Of a stretch of 64,000 bases of DNA, positions 52,765 to 61,963 are shown piece by piece. The stretch is from Polaromonas sp. 39-63-25. Lineage in GTDB: Bacteria; Pseudomonadota; Gammaproteobacteria; Burkholderiales; Burkholderiaceae_C. A program made the translations under genes and the position numbers. The stretch spans positions 124,001 through 188,000 of the forward strand of contig NZ_NCJH01000007.1 in assembly GCF_002278925.1 (NCBI RefSeq). The letters are read 5' to 3'. Position 1 is the first letter of the stretch. Each line of letters opens with the position of its first letter. The notes under the pieces are model-generated. The model saw nothing but the letters and a program-made list of their open reading frames with translations, was not told the DNA's origin and ran no database searches.

Positions 52765-53307
52765 TCAGGCGCCAGGCGCAGGAAGAACACCCGCCAGCTC
52801 AAGCTGCATCATCACCATGTTGACCAGTGCAGCCACCGAAGGCCGCCCGGTTTCCACCACAAATCGGGCGCTTTCGCGGTACAGCGGGTCGCGCAGCGCA
52901 TACAGCTCGCGCAAGCGCGCCAGCGGGTCAGGCACCTGCAACAGCGGGCGATTCCGGTCGTGCCGCAAGCGGCGAAAGACCTCTTCGGGTGCCGAATGCA
53001 GATACACCGCCTGGGTGCGCTGCTTCAAATGCTGGCGATTGGCCGGCCGCAACACCGCCCCGCCACCCGTCGATAGAACGCAGGGCTGGCCCAGCGTCAA
53101 TTCATCGATGACGCTTTGTTCAAGGTCACGAAAGGACTCCTCGCCCTCACGCTCAAAAAACTCGCGGATGGACAAACCGACGCGCTGCTCAATGACCTGG
53201 TCGGTGTCGATGAAAGGTCGGCCGAGACGTCGGGCCAGTTGGCGCCCGATGGTGGACTTGCCGGATCCGGGAAGACCGATCAGCGCCACGTGGGCATGCT
53301 CGCTCAA
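52765..53307 (-). CDS. aroK: Shikimate kinase
   Basis: Phosphorylates shikimate with ATP. It has 180 residues. Walker A is GLPGSGKST (11-19); shikimate-binding DTDQVIE and the STGGGAVLR segment are present. It starts with TTG at 53307: an in-frame TGA lies 15 bp upstream, and no ATG or GTG lies between, so a rare start codon is required (CTG just before is the only alternative). Confidence 0.96.
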   Translation of the reverse strand: MSEHAHVALIGLPGSGKSTIGRQLARRLGRPFIDTDQVIEQRVGLSIREFFEREGEESFRDLEQSVIDELTLGQPCVLSTGGGAVLRPANRQHLKQRTQAVYLHSAPEEVFRRLRHDRNRPLLQVPDPLARLRELYALRDPLYRESARFVVETGRPSVAALVNMVMMQLELAGVLPAPGA

Positions 53308-53428
53308 CAGATGCCCCCGTCAGGATGAATCACGGCAACAAAAAAAGAACGTGTCGTTGAACATATCTCGGCCTGAACAGGACATGCAGACACCGTATCC
53401 CTCGGAGAACAGCCAGCCCGGCAAGGCG

Positions 53429-53449
53429 AGCCGGGAGGCCATCCCGGCT
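53429..53449 (-). terminator. Hairpin between pilQ and aroK
   Basis: AGCCGGGA/TCCCGGCT form a perfect 8-bp stem with a 5-nt loop, 30 bp past the pilQ stop. No T run follows directly. It could be a partial terminator separating the pilus operon from aroKB. Confidence 0.45.
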
Positions 53450-53450
53450 T

Positions 53451-53470
53451 CGCGTCGCGTCGCGTCGCGT
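53451..53470. repeat. Short tandem repeat (CGCGT)x4
   Basis: Four perfect copies of a pentanucleotide, 8 bp after the pilQ stop codon. It lies outside the coding region, so length change would not shift a frame. Confidence 0.9.
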
Positions 53471-53478
53471 AGTCAATG

Positions 53479-55626
53479 CTAGCGCAGGGCCGCGCCGTTG
53501 GAAATCATTTTGGGCGAGATGAAGACCAGCAATTCGGACTTGTTGGCCGTACGTGTCCTGGTTTTAAACAGGTTGCCCACTGCAGGCAGATCGCCCAGCA
53601 AGGGAACCTTGGTTACGTCCTCACGCTCGTTCTGTTCAAAAATGCCGCCGATCACCACTGTGCCGCCGTTTTCAACCAACACCTGGGTCTGAATGTGTTT
53701 GGTATCGATCGCAAAGCCGTTGCTCGTCGACCGGCCCACACTGTCCTTGTTCACGTCAACATTCAGGATGATGTTTCCTTCAGGCGTGATTTGCGGGGTC
53801 ACTTCCAGCTTCAGGTTGGCCTTGCGGAAGGCGATGGAGGTCGCGCCACTGGAAGTCGCTTGCTGGTACGGCAACTCCGTGCCTTGCTCGATCAGGGCCT
53901 TGACCTGGTCGGCCGTCACGATACGCGGGCTCGACACAATCTTGCCTTTGCCATCGGCTTCCATGGCTGAAATTTCAAGATTGAGCAGTCGAGTGGCGCC
54001 TGACGAAAAGAGGGAAACTGCAAAAGTGGCAGCATTGAATCCGTTTTGGCCCACGCCAGGAAGGTTCAGAAAGTCGCCTGTAGTAGTTCCGTAGTTCACG
54101 CCCTGAACGGGAGCTCCGGGTGTGGTACCTGGATTGATGTAAGTCGGACCGAATGATGCATTACTTGCACCGTTGAGCGTAAACGGCCGACCACCTAGTC
54201 GAACACCCAATGATTTCCCGAAAGTATCCGAGGCCTCCACAATGCGTGCCTCAATCAGGACCTGCCGCACGGGAATGTCTATTTTTGCAATGAAGCTCTG
54301 CACTTGTTCCAGCTTGGAGGGAATGTCGGTCACGAACAGCTGATTCGTTCTGGCCTCTGCAATTGCACTGCCACGATTGGACAGGATGCGGGCACTGGTT
54401 GGGCCGGTGCCACCCGCCGTGATTTGGGCACCGATATCCGCTGCTTTTGCATAGTTGATCTGGAAGGACTGCGTGCGTACCGACTCCAGGGTCTGGATCG
54501 CGTTGCGCGACTCCAGATCGAGCTTGTCTTTTGCGGCCAGTTCGTCCTTGGGTGCAATCAGCAACACATTGCCTGTTTTCCGCATTCCCAGACCTTTGGC
54601 CTGCAAAATGATGTCCAGAGCCTGATCCCATGGCACATCCTTGAGGCGCAGGGTCACGGCACCTGACACGCTGTCGGATGTGACGATATTGAAATTGGTG
54701 AAATCGGCAATGACCTGCAACAGGGACCGCGTCTCGATATTCTGGAAGTTCAGGGACAGTTTTTCACCCGTGTAGCCGGGCCCCTGCGACAGCTTGGATT
54801 CGTCCACTTTTTGCTGACGGACTTCCAGCACAAACTGGTTGTCGCTCTGGTAAGCACTGTGTTCCCATGAGCCTTTGGGTTCGACCACCATGCGGACCTT
54901 GTCCCCCAGCTGGGAAGTGGTCACGCTTTGAACCGGCGTGCCGAAGTCGGACACATCCAGCCGGCGACGCAAGCCCTCGGGCAAGGCGGTTTTCAGGAAT
55001 TCCACCACCAGGGTCTGCCCCTGCTGGCGGATGTCGACGCCCACCTGGTTATTGGCAAGATCGACCACAATCCGGCCCGAAGCGTCCGTCCCCCGCCGGA
55101 AATCGATGTCTTTCAGCGGCAAGGTGTCGCGGTTGCGGTTTTCGGCAAACACAGGTGCAACGACGGGTGAGGGCGTCGCAACGGCCACCGGGTCCAGCGT
55201 GATCAGCAAGGATTTCCCCTGAATCTGCGCCGTGTAGGCCGTCGACGCCTTCAGATTGAGGACAACGCGCGTTCTTTCGCCCGCCTGGACCACGTTGGCA
55301 GAGCGCAGATTGCCCAGGTTCAATTCAAGGGCCGAGCGGCCCATGGAATTGCTGACGCCAGGAAAATCGAGCGCAATCCGCGCGGGCGTTTGAATCGTAA
55401 AGCCAGTGGGAACTGCGGTCAGCGCTTCTTTCAGGTCGATACGAATGACTTCCGAGCCACCCTGGACGGAACCCGACACCGCCTCGATGGCATTGGGCGT
55501 CTGGGCCCATGCTTGCGTTGCCAGCGCGAGCGTCACCCAAGCCGTACCGATGGCCAGGCCAGCCGATATCCGCGACCATGCACCCCGCGTCGGGACGGCC
55601 TGCGTCGTCCATGCATTTTTGTTCAT
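53479..55626 (-). CDS. pilQ: Type IV pilus secretin PilQ
   Basis: Outer-membrane channel through which the type IV pilus extends. It has 715 residues with a signal peptide (AQA-type cleavage near residue 41). Two AMIN domains, which bind peptidoglycan, precede residue 300. Then come the secretin N domains (LSLNFQNIETRSLLQVIADF) and a C-terminal secretin core with VPLLGDLPAVGNLFKTR. ATG at 55626 gives MNKNAWTTQAV and overlaps the pilP stop by 4 bp. Confidence 0.97.
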   Translation of the reverse strand: MNKNAWTTQAVPTRGAWSRISAGLAIGTAWVTLALATQAWAQTPNAIEAVSGSVQGGSEVIRIDLKEALTAVPTGFTIQTPARIALDFPGVSNSMGRSALELNLGNLRSANVVQAGERTRVVLNLKASTAYTAQIQGKSLLITLDPVAVATPSPVVAPVFAENRNRDTLPLKDIDFRRGTDASGRIVVDLANNQVGVDIRQQGQTLVVEFLKTALPEGLRRRLDVSDFGTPVQSVTTSQLGDKVRMVVEPKGSWEHSAYQSDNQFVLEVRQQKVDESKLSQGPGYTGEKLSLNFQNIETRSLLQVIADFTNFNIVTSDSVSGAVTLRLKDVPWDQALDIILQAKGLGMRKTGNVLLIAPKDELAAKDKLDLESRNAIQTLESVRTQSFQINYAKAADIGAQITAGGTGPTSARILSNRGSAIAEARTNQLFVTDIPSKLEQVQSFIAKIDIPVRQVLIEARIVEASDTFGKSLGVRLGGRPFTLNGASNASFGPTYINPGTTPGAPVQGVNYGTTTGDFLNLPGVGQNGFNAATFAVSLFSSGATRLLNLEISAMEADGKGKIVSSPRIVTADQVKALIEQGTELPYQQATSSGATSIAFRKANLKLEVTPQITPEGNIILNVDVNKDSVGRSTSNGFAIDTKHIQTQVLVENGGTVVIGGIFEQNEREDVTKVPLLGDLPAVGNLFKTRTRTANKSELLVFISPKMISNGAALR

Positions 55627-56183
55627 TTTGACCCCTCTTGAAGCTGTAAAGTCGCTGTCCGCTCTAACCATTCGCCTGCAGCGTCCTGCACAATTTCCCG
55701 CAGGGCGACCTCAGTCTCAGAAATTTTCGTGATGCGCCCGTAGTTCTGGCCCAAGTAGTTGCCCACCCGCACCTGGTACAGCAGGTTGTCCACCCGCACC
55801 AGCGCCACCGGCTGCCCTTGCTTGGTCAGGCTACCCACCATCGCGACCGCATCGAGCGGCATCGCTTCCAGCGGCTCCTTGCGTCGACTCAACTCAGGCG
55901 CAATCAGGGCTGCATTGGCAGTTGCCCGGTTGGAGTCTCGGTTCAGCGCCTGCGTCAATTTCTGGGGGCTGAAAGGCTCGACAGCACCCTCCTGGGTATA
56001 AGCCTGCGGCGAAAACCTGGTGGGCTCAGGCAAGGGGTCGATCCTGGGCCTCGTCAGATTGCGTTGCTCGGTCATCCACTGCTGCAATTCCTCTTGCTCG
56101 GAAGAACTGCAGGCCGTCAGATTCATGCAAACCACCGCCGTGGACACCAGCATGAGCGTCTTTTGGATAGTTGTTCGCATCAT
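55623..56183 (-). CDS. pilP: Type IV pilus inner-membrane lipoprotein PilP
   Basis: Links the PilMNO complex to PilQ. A 186-residue lipoprotein: lipobox NLTAC with C25. The disordered linker contains EELQQWMTEQRN, and the C-terminal beta domain has VDNLLYQVRVGNYLGQNYGRI. It overlaps pilO and pilQ by 4 bp. Confidence 0.96.
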   Translation of the reverse strand: MMRTTIQKTLMLVSTAVVCMNLTACSSSEQEELQQWMTEQRNLTRPRIDPLPEPTRFSPQAYTQEGAVEPFSPQKLTQALNRDSNRATANAALIAPELSRRKEPLEAMPLDAVAMVGSLTKQGQPVALVRVDNLLYQVRVGNYLGQNYGRITKISETEVALREIVQDAAGEWLERTATLQLQEGSK

Positions 56184-56854
56184 TTCTTGGGGCCTTTCGC
56201 TGGCGCCGCTTTACGCTGCAAGGCAACTTCTTCAGGATCGAGATAGCGGAATGTCTTGGCGGTCGTGTCCATGCTCATCATTCCGTCCTTGACCGGAGCA
56301 ATCGTCATGTTGTTGAGCGTCACAATGCGGGACAGATTGGCAATATCGGCTGCAAAAGCCCCGATGTCGTGATAACGCCCAGACACCTTGATCGCAATGG
56401 GCAGCTCCGCGTAATACTCCCTGACGCTGACCTGTCCGGGCCGAAACAGCTCAAACTGCAGACTCCGGCCCAAGCCAGCCTGGTTGATGTCTGACAGCAA
56501 GGCATCCATTTCGGCCTTGCTAGGCAGTTGTTTCTCCAATTGGGTCACGTATTGCTGGACCTGCTCACGCTGCTTTTTCAGGGCTTCCAGGTTGACCGCC
56601 TGCGCCAGCTTCTTCTTGAAATCTTCCCGCAACTGTACTTCCTTGGCCTGTTCTGCCTTGAGTTCCTCGTCAGAATCGCTGAGCCATACAAACCACAGCG
56701 CAACCACAACGGCGGCGGTCACAAACACATACAGGAGAAAACGAGGAAACGCCGGCCAGGAAGAAGGGTCATTCGGGTTGAGACCGACAAATTGCGCCTT
56801 CAGACCGTCCTGAAGCGCAGAAAAATTAACATTGAATTTCGGTGTACGTGCCAT
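56180..56854 (-). CDS. pilO: Type IV pilus alignment protein PilO
   Basis: Inner-membrane partner of PilN. It has 224 residues: one span at about residues 37-59, a coiled coil at about 65-115 (KKLAQAVNLEALKKQREQVQ), then a ferredoxin-like domain. The motif YHDIGAFAADIANLSRIVTL is typical. Confidence 0.96.
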   Translation of the reverse strand: MARTPKFNVNFSALQDGLKAQFVGLNPNDPSSWPAFPRFLLYVFVTAAVVVALWFVWLSDSDEELKAEQAKEVQLREDFKKKLAQAVNLEALKKQREQVQQYVTQLEKQLPSKAEMDALLSDINQAGLGRSLQFELFRPGQVSVREYYAELPIAIKVSGRYHDIGAFAADIANLSRIVTLNNMTIAPVKDGMMSMDTTAKTFRYLDPEEVALQRKAAPAKGPKK

Positions 56855-56881
56855 AGTCAGTGCCTGTTCGGGGCTGGTTCG

Positions 56882-57535
56882 TCAGCTCTTGGCCGCAGGA
56901 GTGCCTGGCTGGGCGGGCTTGCCCACGGCGGCGCCGGAAGACCCCGCCGCTGATGCTGCCGCTTTCTGCACATCCGTGGCCCGCCTGAGTCCCACGCGCA
57001 TCGAAAAATTCGCAACACGCCGCTGGTCGCGTGCGCCCAGCGTGATTGTTCTGCCTGTGATTTCAATCAGTTCGGGCCGGGTCAACCAGGGACTGTTGTT
57101 GCCCAGATTGCGCAGCAATTCGGAGACCCGCTCGTTGGACTGGGCCACGCCAGTCAACAACACCACCTGGTTGTCCTGTTTCATGCTGGTGATGTAAACA
57201 CCGTCCGGCAGTTGCCTGACCAGCTCATCGAGCAGATAGACCGGCAGATTCCGGTTGCCCTGCAGGTCTTCCACCGCCATTTGCCGGGCACGCAAAGCAG
57301 CGATTTCCTGCTGCAGGCCTGCAATTTCCTTGATCTGGTTTTCAAGACGGGTGATTTCGGTTTTCAGAAATAAATTCTTGCCCTGCTGCCCCGAAATTTG
57401 GGCCTGGTACCAGGAATAGACCGCTCCGCAGAGCAGACCGCCAATAAGGGCAGCAATGCCCAAGGCGACGAAAAAAGCCTCACGGCGGCGTTTGCGCGCC
57501 GCTTCGCGATGAGGAAGCAGATTGACCAGAATCAC
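56882..57535 (-). CDS. pilN: Type IV pilus alignment protein PilN
   Basis: Binds PilM through its N-terminal peptide ILVNLLPHRE and pairs with PilO. It has 217 residues from a GTG start at 57535, which overlaps the pilM stop (GTGA) and gives the family's usual N-terminus. A longer frame starting at 57565 would only add residues overlapping pilM. One membrane span follows at about residues 22-44, then a coiled coil. The end is Ala/Pro-rich. Confidence 0.94.
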   Translation of the reverse strand: MILVNLLPHREAARKRRREAFFVALGIAALIGGLLCGAVYSWYQAQISGQQGKNLFLKTEITRLENQIKEIAGLQQEIAALRARQMAVEDLQGNRNLPVYLLDELVRQLPDGVYITSMKQDNQVVLLTGVAQSNERVSELLRNLGNNSPWLTRPELIEITGRTITLGARDQRRVANFSMRVGLRRATDVQKAAASAAGSSGAAVGKPAQPGTPAAKS

Positions 57536-58611
57536 TGGAAAAACCTCCGCAACGCCAGCCCGCAAGCGGTCAGGTAAGACGCGGCTTCACGCTTCATCTT
57601 GTTCTCCCTTACATTGCTGCCCAGAACCATGCCCTCAAAGGGATTGGCAACCATGCAGGCAAATGAAGTCTGCTGGGTCACTGCCTCGGTCAACCCCGGC
57701 AATGCGGACGAACCGCCCGCCAGCATCACGTAATCCACCTTGTTGTGCGGTGTACTGGTAAAAAAGAACTGGAGCGCACGGCCAATTTCCTGAGCCATGC
57801 TGTCGACAAAGGGTTTAAGCACGCTGGCATCGTAGTCATCCGGCAGGTCGCCGCTACGTTTTTTTCCCTCCGCCTCTTCCGGAGAAAAGCCATACTGGCG
57901 AACGATCAGCTGGGTCAGCTGCGCCCCGCCAAAAGCCTGATCGCGCTCATACAGCACTTCGTCGTTCTTGATGACCTGCATGCTGGTGGTGAGGGCGCCG
58001 ACTTCGAACAGGGCCACCATGGTGTCCAAGCCCTTGTTCGGCAGGCTTTCAATCAATCGGGCCGTCGCCAACCGTGAAGCATAGGACTCCACATCCACCA
58101 CCACCGGTTTGAGACCTGCCGCCTCGGCCAGCCCCTGCCGGTCATTGACTTTTTCCTTGCGGGATGCGGCGATCAGCACTTCCACGTCACCCGCCGAGCT
58201 GGCGCTGGGACCTATGACACAAAAATCAAGGCTGACCTCATCCAGTGAAAAGGGGATGTATTGATTGGCCTCGGCCTCTACCTGGATCTCCAGCTCCTGC
58301 TCGCTCATTCCGCCGGGCAGGATGATTTTCTTGGTGATCACCGCCGACGCGGGCAGGGCCATGACCACATTTTTGGTACGTGTTCCGCTCTTTTTGACCA
58401 GTCGGCGCACGGCCTCGGCAACTTCGTCAAATTTCTCGACGTTGCCGTCGGTGATCCAGCCCCGTTCCAGGGGCTCAATGGCACACCGGTCAAGCACCAG
58501 GTTGCCGGCCTTGTCCTGGCTGAGCTCTACCAGCTTGACGCTGGACGAACTGATGTCCAAGCCCAGCACGGCTGGCGATTGACGGTTTAATAAAGACCCC
58601 AGAGAGATCAA
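57532..58611 (-). CDS. pilM: Type IV pilus assembly ATPase-like PilM
   Basis: Cytoplasmic actin-like protein that anchors the pilus alignment complex through PilN. It has 359 residues. Phosphate-binding LGLDISSSSVKLVELS and the ADP-site LAGGSSALPGLTEAV are clear. It is the first gene of pilMNOPQ and is divergent from the PBP1a gene. Confidence 0.97.
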   Translation of the reverse strand: MISLGSLLNRQSPAVLGLDISSSSVKLVELSQDKAGNLVLDRCAIEPLERGWITDGNVEKFDEVAEAVRRLVKKSGTRTKNVVMALPASAVITKKIILPGGMSEQELEIQVEAEANQYIPFSLDEVSLDFCVIGPSASSAGDVEVLIAASRKEKVNDRQGLAEAAGLKPVVVDVESYASRLATARLIESLPNKGLDTMVALFEVGALTTSMQVIKNDEVLYERDQAFGGAQLTQLIVRQYGFSPEEAEGKKRSGDLPDDYDASVLKPFVDSMAQEIGRALQFFFTSTPHNKVDYVMLAGGSSALPGLTEAVTQQTSFACMVANPFEGMVLGSNVRENKMKREAASYLTACGLALRRFFQ

Positions 58612-58707
58612 GACGGTCCCCAGATGACGGCTAATATGTAGCCCTACAAACTTAAGAAATCACTTGAATGCTATCAGTAAGGTCCTTGTACAACAAAGGA
58701 TTTTTCG

Positions 58708-58734
58708 GTTTTAGCTTACTATCACCGTTGTCAA
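58708..58734 (-). promoter_or_regulatory. Possible promoter for pilMNOPQ
   Basis: On the minus strand a perfect TTGACA (58734-58729) is followed 15 bp later by TAAAAC (58713-58708). The spacer is shorter than ideal, so this is tentative. The 240-bp pilM-PBP1a gap must hold promoters for both operons. A TACAAT hexamer at 58849-58854 is the best minus-10 candidate for the plus strand. Confidence 0.3.
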
Positions 58735-58878
58735 AAGTAGACGCTTCCCATGGCTTGACCGGGCTGATGCCAGCGCGGCGACAAGACCACAATTGCAAAA
58801 TGTGAAATCCCTGACAACCTGCAAAGTCTTCCAGCATCGTGGATTTTTACAATGCTGGCGCGAACTTACGTTAAACCC

Positions 58879-61305
58879 ATGCCGTCAAATTCTTCGACTT
58901 CCGAATCCCGCCCCTCCCCTGCCAGCCAGCGGCCCTGGCCGCTCAAGTTGCTCAAGGCCTTTGCGTGGGGCTTGGGTCTGGCGCTGGCTGGCCTTGTTTC
59001 ACTCCTGATCATCATTGCGGTTGCGCTGGCGGTCGCCTACCCGAACCTGCCGGATGTGTCCGATTTGCTGGACTACCGACCCAAACTTCCTCTGCGCGTC
59101 TATTCAGCGGATGCGGTTCTGATTGGTGAATTCGGCGAGGAGCGCCGCAACCTGACACCGATAGGCGAGATACCCAAGGTCATGAAGGATGCAGTGCTGG
59201 CCATTGAGGATGCACGCTTCTTCTCCCATGGGGGGGTTGATTACATCGGTGTGATCCGGGCCGGCCTCGCCAATGTGGGGCGAGCCAAGAGTCAGGGCGC
59301 CTCGACTATTACCATGCAGGTCGCCCGCAACGTCTACCTGTCCACCGAAAAGAGCTACACGCGGAAGATCTACGAGATTTTGCTGACCTTCAAGCTGGAA
59401 CACCTTCTGAGCAAGGACCAGATTCTGGAGATCTACATGAACCAGATCTTCCTGGGGCAACGCGCTTATGGCTTTGCCGCCGCGTCCGAGATTTATTTCG
59501 GCAAGCCTCTCAAATCCATCAGCATTGCCGAGGCCGCCATGCTCGCGGGGCTGCCGAAGGCCCCTTCCGCCTACAACCCGGTCAGCAACCCCAGGCGAGC
59601 CCGGGCGCGTCAGCTTTACATCATTGAGCGCATGGAAGAAAACGGCTTTATCACGCCGGAACAGGCGGTGATGGCCAAAAACGAGGAGGTCAAGGTCAAA
59701 TCCGGCCCTGACACTGGGCGGGTGCATGCCGAATTTGTGGCAGAAACCGTGCGCCAGCTGGTTTATAGCCAGTATGGCGACGAGACCTACACGCGCGGCC
59801 TGAATGTCTTCACCACCTTGCGGGCTGCCGACCAGACCATGGCTTACAAGGCGCTGCGCAAAGGCATCATGGATTATGAAAGGCGGCAGATCTACCGCGG
59901 CCCCGAAAAATTCATTGCCCTGTCCAGCGATCCCAAGGAAACCGAAGACGCGATTGACGACGCATTGGCCGAGAATCCGGACAACGATGACGTGATGTCG
60001 GCTGTGGTGCTGGAGGCCGGACCGAAAAAAATCGTGGCCCTTCGCCAGAACAGCGAAACCATTGAAATCACCGGCGACGGCCTCAAACCGGCCCAGTCGG
60101 GCCTGTCCGAAAAAGCGGCACCCAACATCAGAATCCGTCCCGGTGCCCTGATCCGCGTGACCAAAACACCCAAAAATACTTGGGAAATCACACAACTGCC
60201 GGAGGTCGAGGGCGCTTTTGTGGCGCTGGACCCGCGCAACGGCGCCATCAGGGCGCTGGTCGGCGGCTTTGACTATGAGAAAAACAAGTTCAACCATGTG
60301 ACGCAGGCCTGGCGCCAGCCTGGTTCCAGCTTCAAGCCGTTTATCTATTCAGCCGCCCTCGAGAAAGGTTTCACCCCGGCGACGGTCGTTAACGACGCGC
60401 CCTTGTTTTTTGACGCAGGCGTCACCGGCGGCCAGCCTTGGGAGCCAAAAAACTATGACGGCACCTTCGAAGGCCCGATGAGCCTGCGCCGGGGTCTGGC
60501 CAGGTCAAAAAACATGATTTCCATCCGGATACTGCAGGCCATCGGCCCCAAATATGCCCAGGAATGGGTGACCCGGTTTGGTTTTGACGGTGACAAACAC
60601 CCGGCCTACCTGACGATGGCACTGGGCGCCGGCTCGGTCACACCGCTGCAAATGGCCATCGGCTATTCGGTGTTTGCCAATGGCGGCTACCGCGTCAATC
60701 CCTACCTGATCACCAAAATCACCGACCAGAAAGGCAAGGTTGTGGTCGACAGCCCGGTGCCAACACTCGACGAGTCGGTTCGTGGCATCGAAGCGCGCAA
60801 CGCCTTCATCATGTCCAGCCTCTTGCAGGAAGTTGCCCGCAGCGGCACCGCCGCCAAGGCCCAGGCGACCCTGAAACGGCCAGACCTCTATGGAAAAACC
60901 GGCACCACCAACGATTCGATCGACACCTGGTTTGTGGGCTTCCAGCCGACCCTCACTGCAGCCGTATGGATGGGCTACGACACGCCGAAAAAACTCGGTG
61001 ACCGGGAGACCGGGGGCGGCCTGAGCCTGCCGGTCTGGATCAACTTCATGGACTACGCGCTCAAAGGCGTTCCGGTGACCGAGTTTTCAGCCCCCGAGGG
61101 TGTTGTCAATATCGGCGGAGAGTGGTTTTATGATGAATACGCCAAAGGTTCCGGCATCAGCAGCGTCGGACTGGGAGACCGTCCCGCCGCAGGCGCCGGG
61201 GTCGACAACCCGATCACCGGCCAACCAGTCCCCCCCGGCGCCACCATCCAGACTCCGCCACCGAGCGATGAACGTCGCCGGATTCTGGATCTGTTCAAGA
61301 ACTAG
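58879..61305 (+). CDS. mrcA: Penicillin-binding protein 1A (class A PBP)
   Basis: Bifunctional murein synthase. It has 808 residues from ATG 58879; ATG 58852 is possible, but a TACAAT minus-10-like site overlaps it, which favours the later start. One membrane span lies near residues 30-55. The GT51 domain shows [12 protein letters not shown] (catalytic Glu), [14 protein letters not shown] and [18 protein letters not shown]. An OB-like insert follows at about residues 310-450. The transpeptidase has the catalytic serine in GSSFKPF, SKN in RSKNMIS and KTGTT. It ends overlapping cyaY by 11 bp. Confidence 0.96.
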   Translation: MPSNSSTSESRPSPASQRPWPLKLLKAFAWGLGLALAGLVSLLIIIAVALAVAYPNLPDVSDLLDYRPKLPLRVYSADAVLIGEFGEERRNLTPIGEIPKVMKDAVLAIEDARFFSHGGVDYIGVIRAGLANVGRAKSQGASTITMQVARNVYLSTEKSYTRKIYEILLTFKLEHLLSKDQILEIYMNQIFLGQRAYGFAAASEIYFGKPLKSISIAEAAMLAGLPKAPSAYNPVSNPRRARARQLYIIERMEENGFITPEQAVMAKNEEVKVKSGPDTGRVHAEFVAETVRQLVYSQYGDETYTRGLNVFTTLRAADQTMAYKALRKGIMDYERRQIYRGPEKFIALSSDPKETEDAIDDALAENPDNDDVMSAVVLEAGPKKIVALRQNSETIEITGDGLKPAQSGLSEKAAPNIRIRPGALIRVTKTPKNTWEITQLPEVEGAFVALDPRNGAIRALVGGFDYEKNKFNHVTQAWRQPGSSFKPFIYSAALEKGFTPATVVNDAPLFFDAGVTGGQPWEPKNYDGTFEGPMSLRRGLARSKNMISIRILQAIGPKYAQEWVTRFGFDGDKHPAYLTMALGAGSVTPLQMAIGYSVFANGGYRVNPYLITKITDQKGKVVVDSPVPTLDESVRGIEARNAFIMSSLLQEVARSGTAAKAQATLKRPDLYGKTGTTNDSIDTWFVGFQPTLTAAVWMGYDTPKKLGDRETGGGLSLPVWINFMDYALKGVPVTEFSAPEGVVNIGGEWFYDEYAKGSGISSVGLGDRPAAGAGVDNPITGQPVPPGATIQTPPPSDERRRILDLFKN

Positions 61306-61651
61306 CGGAGCGCGCGCCTGACGGTGCGCTGAACACGAGCGGCTGCCCGGCCTGCGCGCTGGCGTAGCGCGACAGCTCAGCAAACAGCGCGCTGCCATCC
61401 TTGGTGTCTGTCCAGTGGCCCTGGTTGAATCTGTAATGAAAACCGCCAGCGCGGGCGGCCATCCAGATTTCCTGCAGCGGCTTCTGGAGATTGATGATGA
61501 TCTGGCTGCGGTCGGCAAAAGTCAGCGTGATCATGCCCCCGGTTCTCTGGTTGTCGACGTCGGCATCCGTTTCGTCGTTGATGCGGTCACACGCCATTTC
61601 AATCGCCTTGAGGGCGGCCTCGGCTTGGTCCAGATATTCCAGGTCGGTCAT
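61295..61651 (-). CDS. cyaY: Iron-sulfur assembly frataxin CyaY
   Basis: Bacterial frataxin, an iron-binding regulator of cysteine desulfurase in Fe-S cluster assembly. It has 118 residues from ATG 61651. The acidic first helix ([20 protein letters not shown] with following DETDADVD) and the sheet segment [19 protein letters not shown] plus [16 protein letters not shown] are diagnostic. It is divergent from lptM with 12 bp between start codons. Confidence 0.96.
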   Translation of the reverse strand: MTDLEYLDQAEAALKAIEMACDRINDETDADVDNQRTGGMITLTFADRSQIIINLQKPLQEIWMAARAGGFHYRFNQGHWTDTKDGSALFAELSRYASAQAGQPLVFSAPSGARSASS

Positions 61652-61663
61652 TACAATCCCATC

Positions 61664-61963
61664 ATGTTTGCAAGATTTCAAATCCAGCGTCAAATTCTAG
61701 GCCGCCGCCAGGCTGCCTCCTGCGCTCATGGCCTTTCAACCGCCGCCGCGGCCCTGGCCATTGCCATGGGTCTTGCCGCTTGCGGCCAGAAGGGCCCCCT
61801 TTTTCTCCCGCCGCCGCCCAAAGCCCGTCCGGCGGGCATTGCCCCTTTCGCGGCGCCTGCGCCCGCCGCCGCCGCCAGCGCACCGGAAAGTGCCACAGCC
61901 GTCCCGACCGATCTGCCGGCACCGCCACCCGCATCCGGTCCCGCGACCTTGCCGCTGCGATGA
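61664..61963 (+). CDS. lptM: LPS-assembly maturation lipoprotein LptM-like
   Basis: A 99-residue small lipoprotein. The lipobox is LAAC with C40, followed directly by [10 protein letters not shown], the signature of the LptM (YifL) family, which helps the LptDE translocon form correct disulfides. The rest is Pro/Ala-rich and probably disordered. The 39-residue leader is long for a signal; a start closer to the hydrophobic part is not available as ATG. It overlaps lysA by 4 bp (ATGA), as in the usual cyaY-lptM-lysA locus. Confidence 0.88.
   Translation: MFARFQIQRQILGRRQAASCAHGLSTAAAALAIAMGLAACGQKGPLFLPPPPKARPAGIAPFAAPAPAAAASAPESATAVPTDLPAPPPASGPATLPLR

Noticed and set aside
59104-60297. 397-codon minus-strand frame within the PBP1a gene
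   Set aside because: Antisense shadow; the plus strand has all GT51 and transpeptidase motifs in one frame.
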